Shown here: one piece after another, positions 1 to 6,393 of the stretch
Layout of the letters: each line of letters starts with the position of its first letter
Numbering within the stretch: position 1 is the first letter of the stretch
Assembly: GCA_937973935.1 (NCBI GenBank)
Contig: CALJJF010000166.1
Coordinates: forward strand, 1 to 10,848
Source of the DNA: MKRK01 sp001896915
Lineage (GTDB): Bacteria; Bacillota; Clostridia; Oscillospirales; Acutalibacteraceae
DNA: 10,848 bases
Direction: 5' to 3'
Notes under the pieces: generated by a model
Seen by the model: only the letters and a program-made list of their open reading frames with translations
Databases searched by the model: none
What the model was told of the DNA's origin: nothing
Program-made: the position numbers and the translations under genes

Positions 1-345
1 GCTAAAGAACAGTATTTGACTGTTATCAATGAAAGTAAGCTGGATTTGGATCTTGATATAGACGGATATATGGATTTGATGCATGACTCAATGTCTGAAA
101 CAGCAAAAAATCCGGTATGGACCAAAGTGACAAAGAAAAAAATCGGTGAAATGAATGGCTTGTTCGCAGAGCTGGACGGAACGATTGATGACACCAAAAT
201 ACACTACTATTTTTACATTGTTGAATCGGAAGAATATTTTCATCAAGTCATTGGCTGGACATTACAGAGCAAAAAGGACGAAAACAGAGAGGTCATTACT
301 AAGGTCATGGATTCGCTGAAGATTTTAGAAACCGAATCGGAATAA
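1..345 (+). CDS. C-terminal part of an unidentified protein (5' end outside window)
   Basis: The reading frame is open from base 1 (Ala-Lys-Glu-Gln-Tyr...) to a TAA at 343-345, so the gene enters from the left edge; the TTG at 16 has no ribosome-binding site and is not the likely start. The visible 114 residues are acidic and soluble, with no membrane segment. The alternating hydrophobic pattern in the second half (IHYYFYIVES, YFHQVIGWTL, then a closing helix EVITKVMDSLKIL) suggests an antiparallel sheet that ends in a helix. This resembles the C-terminal half of PsbP-like/DUF1795-type domains found at the end of many Firmicute lipoproteins and zinc-ribbon proteins. That comparison rests on pattern only. 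No catalytic motif is visible and I do not recognise the gene. A strong hairpin starts 5 bases after the stop. Confidence 0.75.
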   Translation, partial: AKEQYLTVINESKLDLDLDIDGYMDLMHDSMSETAKNPVWTKVTKKKIGEMNGLFAELDGTIDDTKIHYYFYIVESEEYFHQVIGWTLQSKKDENREVITKVMDSLKILETESE

Positions 346-350
346 CAAAC

Positions 351-373
351 GGGAGACAGCAGCGCTGTCTCCC
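351..373. terminator. Bidirectional hairpin between convergent genes
   Basis: GGGAGACAGC (351-360) and GCTGTCTCCC (364-373) form a perfect 10-bp GC-rich stem with a 3-base loop. It lies between the stop codons of two convergent genes (345 and 380). The flanking T-richness is weak on both strands, so termination is inferred from position and stem strength more than from a U-tract. Confidence 0.7.
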
Positions 374-379
374 ATTCTA

Positions 380-685
380 TTATCTGTCGGCGTTTTGCTC
401 TAACAAAAAATTGTCCATTTCGCAGGTTGCTTTTTCATAGCATTCAACTGCGCTCGTCAGCTCGCCGTTTATTTTGCCGTCCCGTATGGCGATTGCATTG
501 GCTTTGCTCAGCCGACCGATCGCCTGAATATTTTTCATGATGATGATATTTTCTTTTCGGTTCAGCTCATGGTTTTTGTTTGATCTTTTTGTGCTTTGAT
601 TCAGCTTGTATAACACGACTGCAGATATAATTGACGGTATCCCGAACAGCTGAAAAAATAGCTTTATATAATTTAGAAAATCCAT
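380..685 (-). CDS. Small prophage-like membrane protein, 101 aa
   Basis: The start at 685 (MDFLNYIKLFF...) is chosen because AAAGGAG lies 7 bases upstream; a longer frame reaching 760 has no such site. Residues about 5-25 form a single hydrophobic N-terminal membrane segment (LFFQLFGIPSIISAVVLY). A basic, Asn/Lys-rich stretch and a helical C-terminal half follow, containing IQAIGRLSKANAIAIRDGK-INGEL and then an acidic tail. From memory, an N-terminal TM helix followed by a conserved 'AIG-LS-A-A-AI--G--NGE' segment is typical of ~100-residue proteins encoded near lysis and tail genes of Clostridia prophages, where they are often misannotated as transporter or kinase fragments. No other phage gene is visible here, so it could be a prophage relic or a domesticated gene. 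A TATAAT-like -10 (731-736 on the other strand) lies upstream without a good -35. Function is unknown. Confidence 0.72.
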   Translation of the reverse strand: MDFLNYIKLFFQLFGIPSIISAVVLYKLNQSTKRSNKNHELNRKENIIIMKNIQAIGRLSKANAIAIRDGKINGELTSAVECYEKATCEMDNFLLEQNADR

Positions 686-761
686 GGTATTCTCCTTTAT
701 GCAAGGGTCTTCTTTTTTTCGTCCTGCTTTATTATATGTACAAGCAGTGCCAAATGACATT

Positions 762-802
762 GAAAAAACCTTTCTGCCGAGTCAAAGCAGAAAGGTTTTT
801 TC
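762..802 (-). terminator. Intrinsic terminator of the radical SAM operon
   Basis: A perfect 16-bp stem (762-777 pairing with 787-802) has a 9-base loop. Read on the minus strand it consists of GAAAAAACCTTTCTGC, the loop, then its complement ending in TTTTTTC. The first bases of the stem overlap the TGA stop of the upstream radical SAM gene (801-803). The A-tract/T-tract symmetry means it could also stop plus-strand transcription. Confidence 0.9.
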
Positions 803-2474
803 ACAAACTCTGAATGATAAAATCATAATGGCCCGTGACAGGGTCTTTTTTGGTATAATCGGCAATGATGACTTTTTCGCCGTCGGAATATAACAACGCC
901 GCGCCGAACCGTTTGTTTCGATAGGGGGGAGATGCTTTCAGAATGCTGACAATCTGCTTCAAGCGGTCGTCCTCCACTCGCAGACAACGGGGAAGCTTTC
1001 CTGTGTTTTCACAACGGATACGATCCATCACCATGACGTCCCGTAAGATAGTCTTGTCTACTTTTTCCGCCGTGGAGAATAAATCAAACACCGCTTTGGT
1101 GTATTCCTCTAAGGGAACGGAAGTAGTTTCAAAAGAAAAAGAAAGATACTCGCTGAAATCCGAAAACAGCTCATAAGGCGAAAGCCCCATTACACCCAAA
1201 AGATACTGCAGGGTGAAGGCAAAGCGTCCGCTGTTATACAGCCTGTCCAGCGCATCTTCAATCCGTTTCAGCTTTTGGGTTTCTTCCTTGGTCAGAAACA
1301 TATTGCTGACAAACTCATAGGGTGCTGTTTCGTGATATACATAGCCGTATCGGTCTGCCTCTGCCCGCAGCTGTGAGCCGTGCAGCAGCTTCAAAAAGCC
1401 CAGCTGGAGCACATGGGGCGACAGGGAATAGGCGGTATTGAAGGAGGCGATAAAGCTCTCAAGGGTTTCATAAGGAAGACCGGCAATCAAATCGATATGG
1501 ATGTGAATGTTCTGCATGGAGATCAGTGACTGTAAATTTTGAAAAAGCTTGTTTGTGTCGGTTTTCCTGCTCACGGCTGCCAGGGTGGCAGGGTTAAAGC
1601 TCTGAATTCCGGCTTCAAACTGAAACAAACCGGGAGGGGCAGAGGACAATAACCCTATGGTTTCTTCGTCAAACAAATCGGCGGCAACTTCAAAGTGAAA
1701 GCGGATCCCCTCGGGGAACCCATTTGCACGTTCGATTAAGAACCGAAAGAGTTCATAGGCGCGGTTTCGGTTACAGTTAAAGGTTCTGTCTACCAGCTTA
1801 ACGGTTTGGGTGCCGGAACCAGCAAGCAGACACAGCTCTTGTTTGGCCCGTTCCAAGGAGAAGAAGCGAACGCCGCAGCTGTCTCCGGAAAGGCAAAAGG
1901 CACAGGAAAAGGGACAACCCCGGGAGGTTTCCAGGTAGGCGATCCTTCCCTGAAGCATGCGAAAATACGCATCGGTATACGGGCCGGGCGGTTCCGGAAG
2001 AACTTCGTCCGGCGGATTTTTGACAACCATACCGTCTTGCCGATAGCATAGCGCCGGGACCGCATGGGGCGATATGTTTTCCGCCATGCAGTCAAGAAAC
2101 GCAGCAAAGGACAGCTCTCCTTCACCGCAGATGATATAATCCACCGCGGGCAATTCCATCATCACTGTTTCGGGGTGATAGGAAACCTCCGGGCCGCCAA
2201 GCAGGATCCGTGCATCCGGCAGAAGGTTTTTCAATATGGGCAGCAGCCGTTTGATTGTGGTGATGTTCCAGATATAAGTGGAAAAGGCGATGAGATCGGG
2301 ACGATGGGAGACGATATTGTCGAGAATCACGCTGTCCTGCTGATTGATCGTGCCCTCCATAATCGTCAGATCGATATCGCTTTTACAATATAAATCAACC
2401 CCTGCCGCCAGATAATGGACAGCAAGGGAAGAATGAATATATTTTGAATTTAGTGAACATAGAAGTGTTTTCAT
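801..2474 (-). CDS. B12-binding domain radical SAM protein (DUF4080-type)
   Basis: This 557-residue protein has the order typical of class B (cobalamin-binding-domain) radical SAM proteins. An N-terminal Rossmann-like B12-binding domain covers residues ~1-140 (MKTLLCSLNSKYIHSSLA, then GGPEVS at 93-98 and GEGE at 117-120). A radical SAM TIM barrel follows, with the [4Fe-4S] cysteine motif CPFSCAFC (Cys187, Cys191, Cys194) after ETSRG, and then a C-terminal domain of about 190 residues that matches the length and position of DUF4080. Family members bind a cluster and SAM; substrates are mostly unknown, so no reaction is assigned. The usual DxHxxG cobalamin-ligand motif is not evident, so cobalamin may bind without a lower histidine ligand, or not at all. 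The ATG lies one base after the TAA of the preceding gene and no strong Shine-Dalgarno is visible, so translation is probably coupled. It is the last gene of its operon. Confidence 0.93.
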   Translation of the reverse strand: MKTLLCSLNSKYIHSSLAVHYLAAGVDLYCKSDIDLTIMEGTINQQDSVILDNIVSHRPDLIAFSTYIWNITTIKRLLPILKNLLPDARILLGGPEVSYHPETVMMELPAVDYIICGEGELSFAAFLDCMAENISPHAVPALCYRQDGMVVKNPPDEVLPEPPGPYTDAYFRMLQGRIAYLETSRGCPFSCAFCLSGDSCGVRFFSLERAKQELCLLAGSGTQTVKLVDRTFNCNRNRAYELFRFLIERANGFPEGIRFHFEVAADLFDEETIGLLSSAPPGLFQFEAGIQSFNPATLAAVSRKTDTNKLFQNLQSLISMQNIHIHIDLIAGLPYETLESFIASFNTAYSLSPHVLQLGFLKLLHGSQLRAEADRYGYVYHETAPYEFVSNMFLTKEETQKLKRIEDALDRLYNSGRFAFTLQYLLGVMGLSPYELFSDFSEYLSFSFETTSVPLEEYTKAVFDLFSTAEKVDKTILRDVMVMDRIRCENTGKLPRCLRVEDDRLKQIVSILKASPPYRNKRFGAALLYSDGEKVIIADYTKKDPVTGHYDFIIQSL

Positions 2475-2475
2475 A

Positions 2476-3189
2476 TTACTTTGAGGTGGTGCTCGCTTTC
2501 TTAATTGCTTTTTGGTACCGGATTGTATTTCCGTTGTCTAAGTTGATATACATGACATTATCTTTGATATGATAGGTGGTTTTTATTACATTCGTCTTAT
2601 CTTCGTCAAACGTCAATGAGAGGGAAGAGCCTTTCAGTTTATATTGGCCTTTGTTTGTGGTACCCTGGGATGAAAGCTCAAAGCTGCCGCCTTTGTTAAA
2701 TTGGAAGTAGGTGCTTGTATCGGTTGAGCCGTCAGCTTGGGGCACTGCAGAATACCATTTCCCCACAATAGAGCCGGTAAGCATCGGTAATAGTATAAAC
2801 AGAGTCAATAAAACAGCGGCACCGACGGTGGCGACGGATGCCCAGATGGCAAGAATGACTTTGGCATAAGATTTTTTCGGTTTCACTTCGGGAGCAGGTT
2901 CTTGGTACACAAAACCTTCTTCGCCTTCTTCCGGTTCAACCATGGGAACATAAACTTCATTGCCGTCCTCATCATAAACGGGTTCTGATGCAACCGTCTC
3001 GGTAACGGTTTCGACAGCAGGATCGGCAGCAGTCTGTACAGCACCGCAGATCTCACAGCTTTCGGCATTTTCAGAGAGCTCTGCGCCGCAGGCGATGCAG
3101 ACATTTTTCTCGGTCAGCTCTGCGCCGCATTCGCTGCAGAATTCATCTTCCGGTAGATAATCTTTGCCGCAACATTCTTTTTTTATCAT
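2476..3189 (-). CDS. Double zinc-ribbon, single-TM protein with lipocalin-like tail
   Basis: In this 237-residue protein, residues 1-50 hold two zinc ribbons. The second is regular (CIACG at 31-35 and CEICG at 45-49). In the first, the C-terminal knuckle CSECG (18-22) is normal, but the N-terminal knuckle is contracted to adjacent cysteines (Cys6-Cys7) in place of CxxC, so metal binding there may be weakened. Residues ~50-105 are an acidic, Glu/Val/Pro-rich linker. A membrane segment follows at ~111-135 after KPKK, which predicts a cytoplasmic ribbon and an external tail. Residues ~140-237 begin IVGKWYS and contain short beta strands (FQFNKGGSFEL, GQYKLKGSSLSLTF), resembling the small lipocalin-like domains of Clostridia surface proteins. 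The start at 3189 has AAGGAG 7 bases upstream. It is first in the operon and its stop is one base from the radical SAM start, so the two are co-expressed. Exact function is unknown; a sensor or scaffold role is a guess. Confidence 0.88.
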   Translation of the reverse strand: MIKKECCGKDYLPEDEFCSECGAELTEKNVCIACGAELSENAESCEICGAVQTAADPAVETVTETVASEPVYDEDGNEVYVPMVEPEEGEEGFVYQEPAPEVKPKKSYAKVILAIWASVATVGAAVLLTLFILLPMLTGSIVGKWYSAVPQADGSTDTSTYFQFNKGGSFELSSQGTTNKGQYKLKGSSLSLTFDEDKTNVIKTTYHIKDNVMYINLDNGNTIRYQKAIKKASTTSK

Positions 3190-3220
3190 ATTGTAAGCTC
3201 CTTAACTTTTTATCCTTTCT

Positions 3221-3249
3221 ATCATATATGAAAACACATAATTTTGCAA
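3221..3249 (-). promoter_or_regulatory. Sigma-A promoter of the zinc-ribbon/radical SAM operon
   Basis: On the minus strand, TTGCAA (3244-3249, 4/6 match to the -35 consensus) is followed by a 17-base spacer and TATGAT (3221-3226, 5/6 match to -10). The box ends about 30 bases upstream of the zinc-ribbon start codon. The nearby 3' end of the upstream membrane gene (stop at 3268) has no visible terminator, so some read-through into this operon is possible. Confidence 0.65.
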
Positions 3250-3267
3250 GTATAATCTTCAATATTT

Positions 3268-4395
3268 CTATGAATCACGAAAACAGCCATGTACTCTGGC
3301 GGAGACGGACAAATAAACGGATAATGTCATTCCGTAGCAAAGCATGATCACATAAGAAAAATCTGCCTGCCAATCAGAAAAGGAATATTGACTTACAGCC
3401 ATCAAAACGGCTGTAAACAGAGTCAGTATACCCAATATTCCAATCCGTTTATGATCCATACGGCTGTGTTTTATTCCGCCGAGGAAAACAATCAGGAATA
3501 TTAAGATGACAACGGCGGCAATCAGGTTTGCGATTACATACAAAAGCTGCGGATAATAAAGTTGTGTGTAAATGATTCCACTCAAAATCCCAAAGCAACC
3601 GGATATTGTGTTATTCAGCAAGAGTGCGAAAATGACAACCGGAAACAGGAGAAGCAACCACAAAACACCGCCAAAATCTCTGTCGGTATTTGTTGTGGGG
3701 TAATTTGATGCTTTTTTCAGCGTGTGGACAAGATAGACAAAGCTCCAAAGCTCCAGAAACAAAGGGAGAAGATCAATGATGCGAACAATCATGTAACAGA
3801 CGGGATAAGGGATCCTGTGAATCAATGATGCAATGAGATTCACGGTACTGTCTGAAGCGAGAATTCCGTTTGGTTTAAAGAAATTGCTGATGAAAACAAA
3901 ATCATACACTCCCATCACCAAAAAGGTGAGAAAAGCCACCGTAGCCACAGTTTTCATTTCCTTTCTGCACTGCCGAAAAAGGGAAATATGCAAATGATTG
4001 CTTAGTGGATAGAAGAAGATGAACAGATATGTCAAGAAGGCGGCAAAGTTGATTGCTTTAGCCGCTTCATGATAATGAGATGTGGGAGAACCCCAAAAAA
4101 GAAACAGAAATCCAAAATTGGCACAGATATATAAGAGTACGATAAGTATCGTTTGAATGAAAAATGAATCTATTTTATTTTTAAAAATAGTGAATTCAAT
4201 ATAACCAAAGAGAAGAAAAATAAAAACAACTCGACAAATTGAAAGAATTTCAAAAGGTACATCGGGACTGTTTTCTGTAACAATGGTGGAGGTGAATACA
4301 CCTACCATCAGATTGGGATTTGCTCTGCCAATCAGCCAGATTGCTATAAAAAGCGCTGCAATTGCATGAAAATGGACCCATGTTCTGGATTTCAT
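3268..4395 (-). CDS. Polytopic membrane protein of unknown function, 375 aa
   Basis: The start at 4395 (MKSRTWVHFHAIAALF...) is preferred over the frame beginning at 4533 because AGAAGG lies about 7 bases upstream and the extra 46 codons are AT-rich non-coding sequence that contains the promoter. About ten hydrophobic segments run through the protein, including FIAIWLIG near the N terminus, VVFIFLLFGYIEFTIF, ILIVLLYICANFGFLFLFW, FVMGVYDFVFI, WLLLLFPVVIFALLL, ANLIAAVVILIFLIVFLGG and ILGILTLFTAVLMA. Loops are short, and a conserved-looking FWGSPTSHYHEAAKA stretch follows the third segment. No transporter, enzyme or sensor motif could be recognised. It is monocistronic by layout, with its own strong promoter and an operator-like repeat, which suggests specific regulation. 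Confidence 0.85.
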   Translation of the reverse strand: MKSRTWVHFHAIAALFIAIWLIGRANPNLMVGVFTSTIVTENSPDVPFEILSICRVVFIFLLFGYIEFTIFKNKIDSFFIQTILIVLLYICANFGFLFLFWGSPTSHYHEAAKAINFAAFLTYLFIFFYPLSNHLHISLFRQCRKEMKTVATVAFLTFLVMGVYDFVFISNFFKPNGILASDSTVNLIASLIHRIPYPVCYMIVRIIDLLPLFLELWSFVYLVHTLKKASNYPTTNTDRDFGGVLWLLLLFPVVIFALLLNNTISGCFGILSGIIYTQLYYPQLLYVIANLIAAVVILIFLIVFLGGIKHSRMDHKRIGILGILTLFTAVLMAVSQYSFSDWQADFSYVIMLCYGMTLSVYLSVSARVHGCFRDS

Positions 4396-4428
4396 ATAAA
4401 ACCTTCTTTCCGATTGAATGACGGTTTT

Positions 4429-4457
4429 ATGATAATACAACGAAAGATAAATGTCAA
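4429..4457 (-). promoter_or_regulatory. Strong sigma-A promoter of the polytopic membrane gene
   Basis: On the minus strand, a perfect -35 TTGACA (4452-4457), a 17-base spacer and TATCAT (4429-4434, 5/6 match to -10) predict a start near 4422, about 27 bases before the start codon at 4395. This is the best promoter match in the window. Confidence 0.82.
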
Positions 4458-4465
4458 TATAAATA

Positions 4466-4498
4466 TATTGATAAACAATAAATATATGTTTATCAATA
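4466..4498. promoter_or_regulatory. Operator-like 12-bp inverted repeat upstream of -35
   Basis: TATTGATAAACA (4466-4477) and TGTTTATCAATA (4487-4498) are perfect inverted copies separated by 9 AT bases (ATAAATATA). The repeat ends 9 bases upstream of the -35 box, roughly -44 to -76 relative to the predicted start. That is a usual place for an activator or for one half of a looping repressor. A centre-to-centre half-site distance of 21 bases, two helical turns, fits a dimeric helix-turn-helix protein. No regulator gene is visible in the window, so its identity is unknown. Confidence 0.6.
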
Positions 4499-4539
4499 AT
4501 AACTTCGGACACGAGATATAGAAAGGAAAGCAATTTTTC

Positions 4540-4814
4540 TGTTGTTCACAACCAGTCAAAGGATCGGTTGGATTAACCATCGGAGTTCCTTGTTCATCGC
4601 TTGAAAAACAAAAGGGATCAAAAGACGGTTCCTGGTGTATACGTCGAAATTTCATATAGCAAGGCTTCGATGTTTTCAAGGGGAGTACCGGGCATGATGC
4701 CGTTGCCGGCGACCATTAGCAGGTCCTATAGTTCTATAAACACGGCAGAGGACATCACATGGTACTTAAGATTCTCTGAGGCAAAGATCCCGGCAACACC
4801 GGCGGCGTTGTAGT
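4540..4814 (-). pseudogene. Probable decayed coding remnant, family unknown
   Basis: Read on the minus strand from 4814, one frame gives protein-like sequence with ordinary coding codon choice (GCC, GGC, ATC, AAC): NAAGVAGIFASENLKYHVMS, a TAG stop near 4709, then LLMVAGNGIMPGTPLENIEA and a stretch ending TYTPGTVF before a TGA near 4620. At that point the next frame continues protein-like as DPFCFSSDEQGTPMVNPTDP and LTGCEQQKN. The pattern of one nonsense codon and one frameshift fits the C-terminal end of a gene that has lost function. There is no start or ribosome-binding site. The segment is more GC-rich than the AT-rich promoter region next to it. I could not assign a family. Chance open frames over ~270 bases remain possible. 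Confidence 0.35.
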
Positions 4815-4865
4815 ACTCAAAATTACCCGATAAAACTCTAAGAGTTTTATCGGGTAATTTTGAGT
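4815..4865. terminator. Perfect 25-bp palindrome, likely terminator
   Basis: Bases 4815-4839 are exactly complementary to 4841-4865, with a single A (4840) at the centre; the core reads CCCGATAAAACTC / GAGTTTTATCGGG. It begins 27 bases past the stop of the riboswitch-controlled gene (4892), so termination of that minus-strand transcript is the simplest role. The T-tract (TTTT) lies inside the stem instead of after it, and the stem is unusually long and perfect. Confidence 0.7.
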
Positions 4866-4891
4866 CTATTTAATACATTCTGTAAATATCA

Positions 4892-6025
4892 TTACTTCTT
4901 TTTCTTAAAGGCTGGTAGGGCAAAGGCCATAATCAGGGCAACGATGGCTATGATCCCCACCACCCATAGCGCAGGGCTGGGCAGGCTGCCCCCTGTTTCG
5001 ACATCATTATTCTTTGGTGTTGTTGTGGAGGTGGGTATTTCGGTTTTTGTTGTAGTAGGTTCGTCCGTTTTTAACATAGAAACCCACAGGTTTTTGCCGT
5101 TTTTGAGGTCGACCAGCGCCATCATACCCTGGGTTGTGCTGATGCTGTCGGGTGCTTCGGAAAAGCTGGCGTAAAGAAAGCCGCCTTCCGCTGTCTGATA
5201 GGCAAGCAGAGCGTCCACAACGGTTTTGCCGCCCCGTGTCCATTTTGCACCGGTTACATCCTCGCCCGCTGCGAGAAGACCCATGATGCCGTAGGCCTGA
5301 GCACAGCTGTTTGCACTGTCCCATTTGCCTTTTCCAATCATATTTGCATTGTTGTCCAATGAGTTTTCAATGTAAGTAACCGCCTTTTGCTTTGCGACAT
5401 CGGCTGCCGGTGTGCCGGCCATGGACAATGCGATCAAAGCGGCGCCGGTGGTGTCCAGCTCCATGTCCCAATAGGTGAAGCCGCCGTCAGTTTTTTGCAA
5501 TGCAATAAGGGCGCTGACAGCCTTATCCTTATTGTAATTCACTGTTGCGCCGCCGCTGCGTGCTGCTTCCAGCGCAGTGATGGACCACATCTGGTCGCTG
5601 ACATTGGTTTCTCCCGTTTTGTCTAAAAAGCTTCCGTTTGCGCTTTGGCGGGAAACAAGATTGTCAACAAGAGTCTGATTGATGCTGCTAGGTACGGTTT
5701 TGTTTAAAATGGAAAGAGCCAGAATATCCTTGGCTACCTCCGAAGGGGTCACATAATCAGCCGCATCGGCAGGATCTACTTCGGGAGTCATGAATTGGTT
5801 GGTTAAATCGTATAAATTCTCTGGGGATGAAACACAGTACATGGTCCAAACATCCGCCTTGATTTTGTTGAAGTCATCGTCCGGCAGTGAGTAATTTGCT
5901 TCATAATTTGTTTTGTAATAAGACAGCGCCTTGTCAAAATTTGATTGTACATTCAGTGCCGAAGCAGGCAAGATAAGGGTCAGGATCAGGATTGCAATTA
6001 CCGTTATGGATACTAGTTTTTTCAT
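4892..6025 (-). CDS. B12-riboswitch-controlled surface protein with alpha/alpha-toroid repeats
   Basis: The start at 6025 is chosen because AAAGGA lies 8-9 bases upstream and the next residues form a signal peptide (MKKLVSITVIAILILTLILP, cleavage likely after Ala-Ser-Ala at 21-23); the frame extending to 6127 overlaps the leader terminator. In the 377 residues, ~25-316 contain helical repeats of the squalene cyclase/prenyltransferase type: QSANGSF (127-133), QKTDGGF (177-183) and QTAEGGF (277-283), each followed by helices such as TTGAALIALSMAG and STTQGMMALVDL. A Thr/Pro-rich linker (~321-345), a membrane segment (~352-371) and a KKKK tail anchor it, so the toroid faces outward. No LPxTG motif, cyclase DxDD motif or DUF4430 domain is seen. 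A cobalamin riboswitch controls the gene. Vertebrate intrinsic factor and transcobalamin bind B12 with an alpha6/alpha6 barrel, so cobalamin capture is a reasonable inference; polysaccharide or other ligand binding is the alternative. Confidence 0.85.
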   Translation of the reverse strand: MKKLVSITVIAILILTLILPASALNVQSNFDKALSYYKTNYEANYSLPDDDFNKIKADVWTMYCVSSPENLYDLTNQFMTPEVDPADAADYVTPSEVAKDILALSILNKTVPSSINQTLVDNLVSRQSANGSFLDKTGETNVSDQMWSITALEAARSGGATVNYNKDKAVSALIALQKTDGGFTYWDMELDTTGAALIALSMAGTPAADVAKQKAVTYIENSLDNNANMIGKGKWDSANSCAQAYGIMGLLAAGEDVTGAKWTRGGKTVVDALLAYQTAEGGFLYASFSEAPDSISTTQGMMALVDLKNGKNLWVSMLKTDEPTTTKTEIPTSTTTPKNNDVETGGSLPSPALWVVGIIAIVALIMAFALPAFKKKK

Positions 6026-6055
6026 TTTAAAAGTCCTTTCTGATATGAGATACAT

Positions 6056-6091
6056 AAAAAACGGCTTTGCCCGGAACAAGGCAAAGCCGTT
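6056..6091 (-). terminator. Leader terminator, expression platform of the B12 riboswitch
   Basis: On the minus strand, AACGGCTTTGCC (6091-6080), an 8-base loop and GGCAAAGCCGTT (6071-6060) form a perfect 12-bp stem followed by TTTT. It lies between the aptamer and the start codon at 6025, so it is the likely off-switch when cobalamin is bound. Further leader hairpins, TTGCCGG/CCGGCAA (6112-6127) and TGCGT/ACGCA (6137-6170), could take part in the alternative fold; the GGCAA of the former could compete for the TTGCC arm of the terminator. Confidence 0.85.
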
Positions 6092-6173
6092 AAACGCATC
6101 AAGGACAGCGCTTGCCGGTGCCGGCAAACACAGTGCTGCGTCGAACGCTCTCCCTCCGAGAGTTTACGCAAGG

Positions 6174-6382
6174 TTTCGGCAGGTATCCTGACTCGGCTTC
6201 ATCCTTAACCCGTCTTCCCGAACATTCAGTGACATATTGGGTCTTGTCTGCCTTACAGTAGCGGGGGCTGTGGCGGATTTGAACCGCCTTCCCTTATTAG
6301 TCTTTAGAGAAGGTTCTGTTTCTCTTACAACGAATAGATTCATTCGGAGAAGAGAAGGTTAGCTTCCCGGCAAGAACCGAAA
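6174..6382 (-). promoter_or_regulatory. Cobalamin (adenosylcobalamin-type) riboswitch aptamer
   Basis: Read on the minus strand, the region has the conserved parts of the class in order. P1 is formed by TTTCGG (6382-6377) and CCGAAA (6179-6174). GGGAAGGCGGTTC followed by the conserved CAGCCCCCGC and TACTGTAAGGCAGAC lies around 6252-6293. GTCACTG and GGGAAGACGGGTTAAGGATG follow, and the B12 box AGTCAGGATACCTGCC closes the aptamer. A promoter sits immediately upstream, and a leader terminator and a surface-protein gene sit downstream. By known behaviour of the class, cobalamin binding lowers expression. The long 5' peripheral arm (~6296-6370) suggests the larger AdoCbl-selective type, but ligand selectivity cannot be settled by eye. 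Confidence 0.96.
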
Positions 6383-6393
6383 TCTTATGTTTT

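Noticed and set aside
739..759. Sigma-54-like TGGCAC sequence upstream of the small prophage-like gene (minus strand)
   Set aside because: The required GC dinucleotide of the -12 element is not at the right spacing, so only a chance half-site is present.
2064..2393. Plus-strand 109-codon frame inside the radical SAM gene
   Set aside because: Lies fully within the B12-binding domain region of the minus-strand gene; no start signal and no recognisable domain.
4601..4813. Plus-strand 70-codon frame over the remnant
   Set aside because: TTG start without a ribosome-binding site; the minus strand of the same stretch reads more like protein.
4892..4990. LPxTG sortase signal at the C terminus of the riboswitch-controlled protein
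   Set aside because: The sequence before the membrane segment is TGGSLPSPA with no LPxTG-type motif; a plain membrane anchor with a lysine tail explains it.
4892..6025. Squalene-hopene cyclase or prenyltransferase enzyme
   Set aside because: Half the length of cyclases, no DxDD catalytic motif, and secreted with a C-terminal anchor; only the repeat fold is shared.
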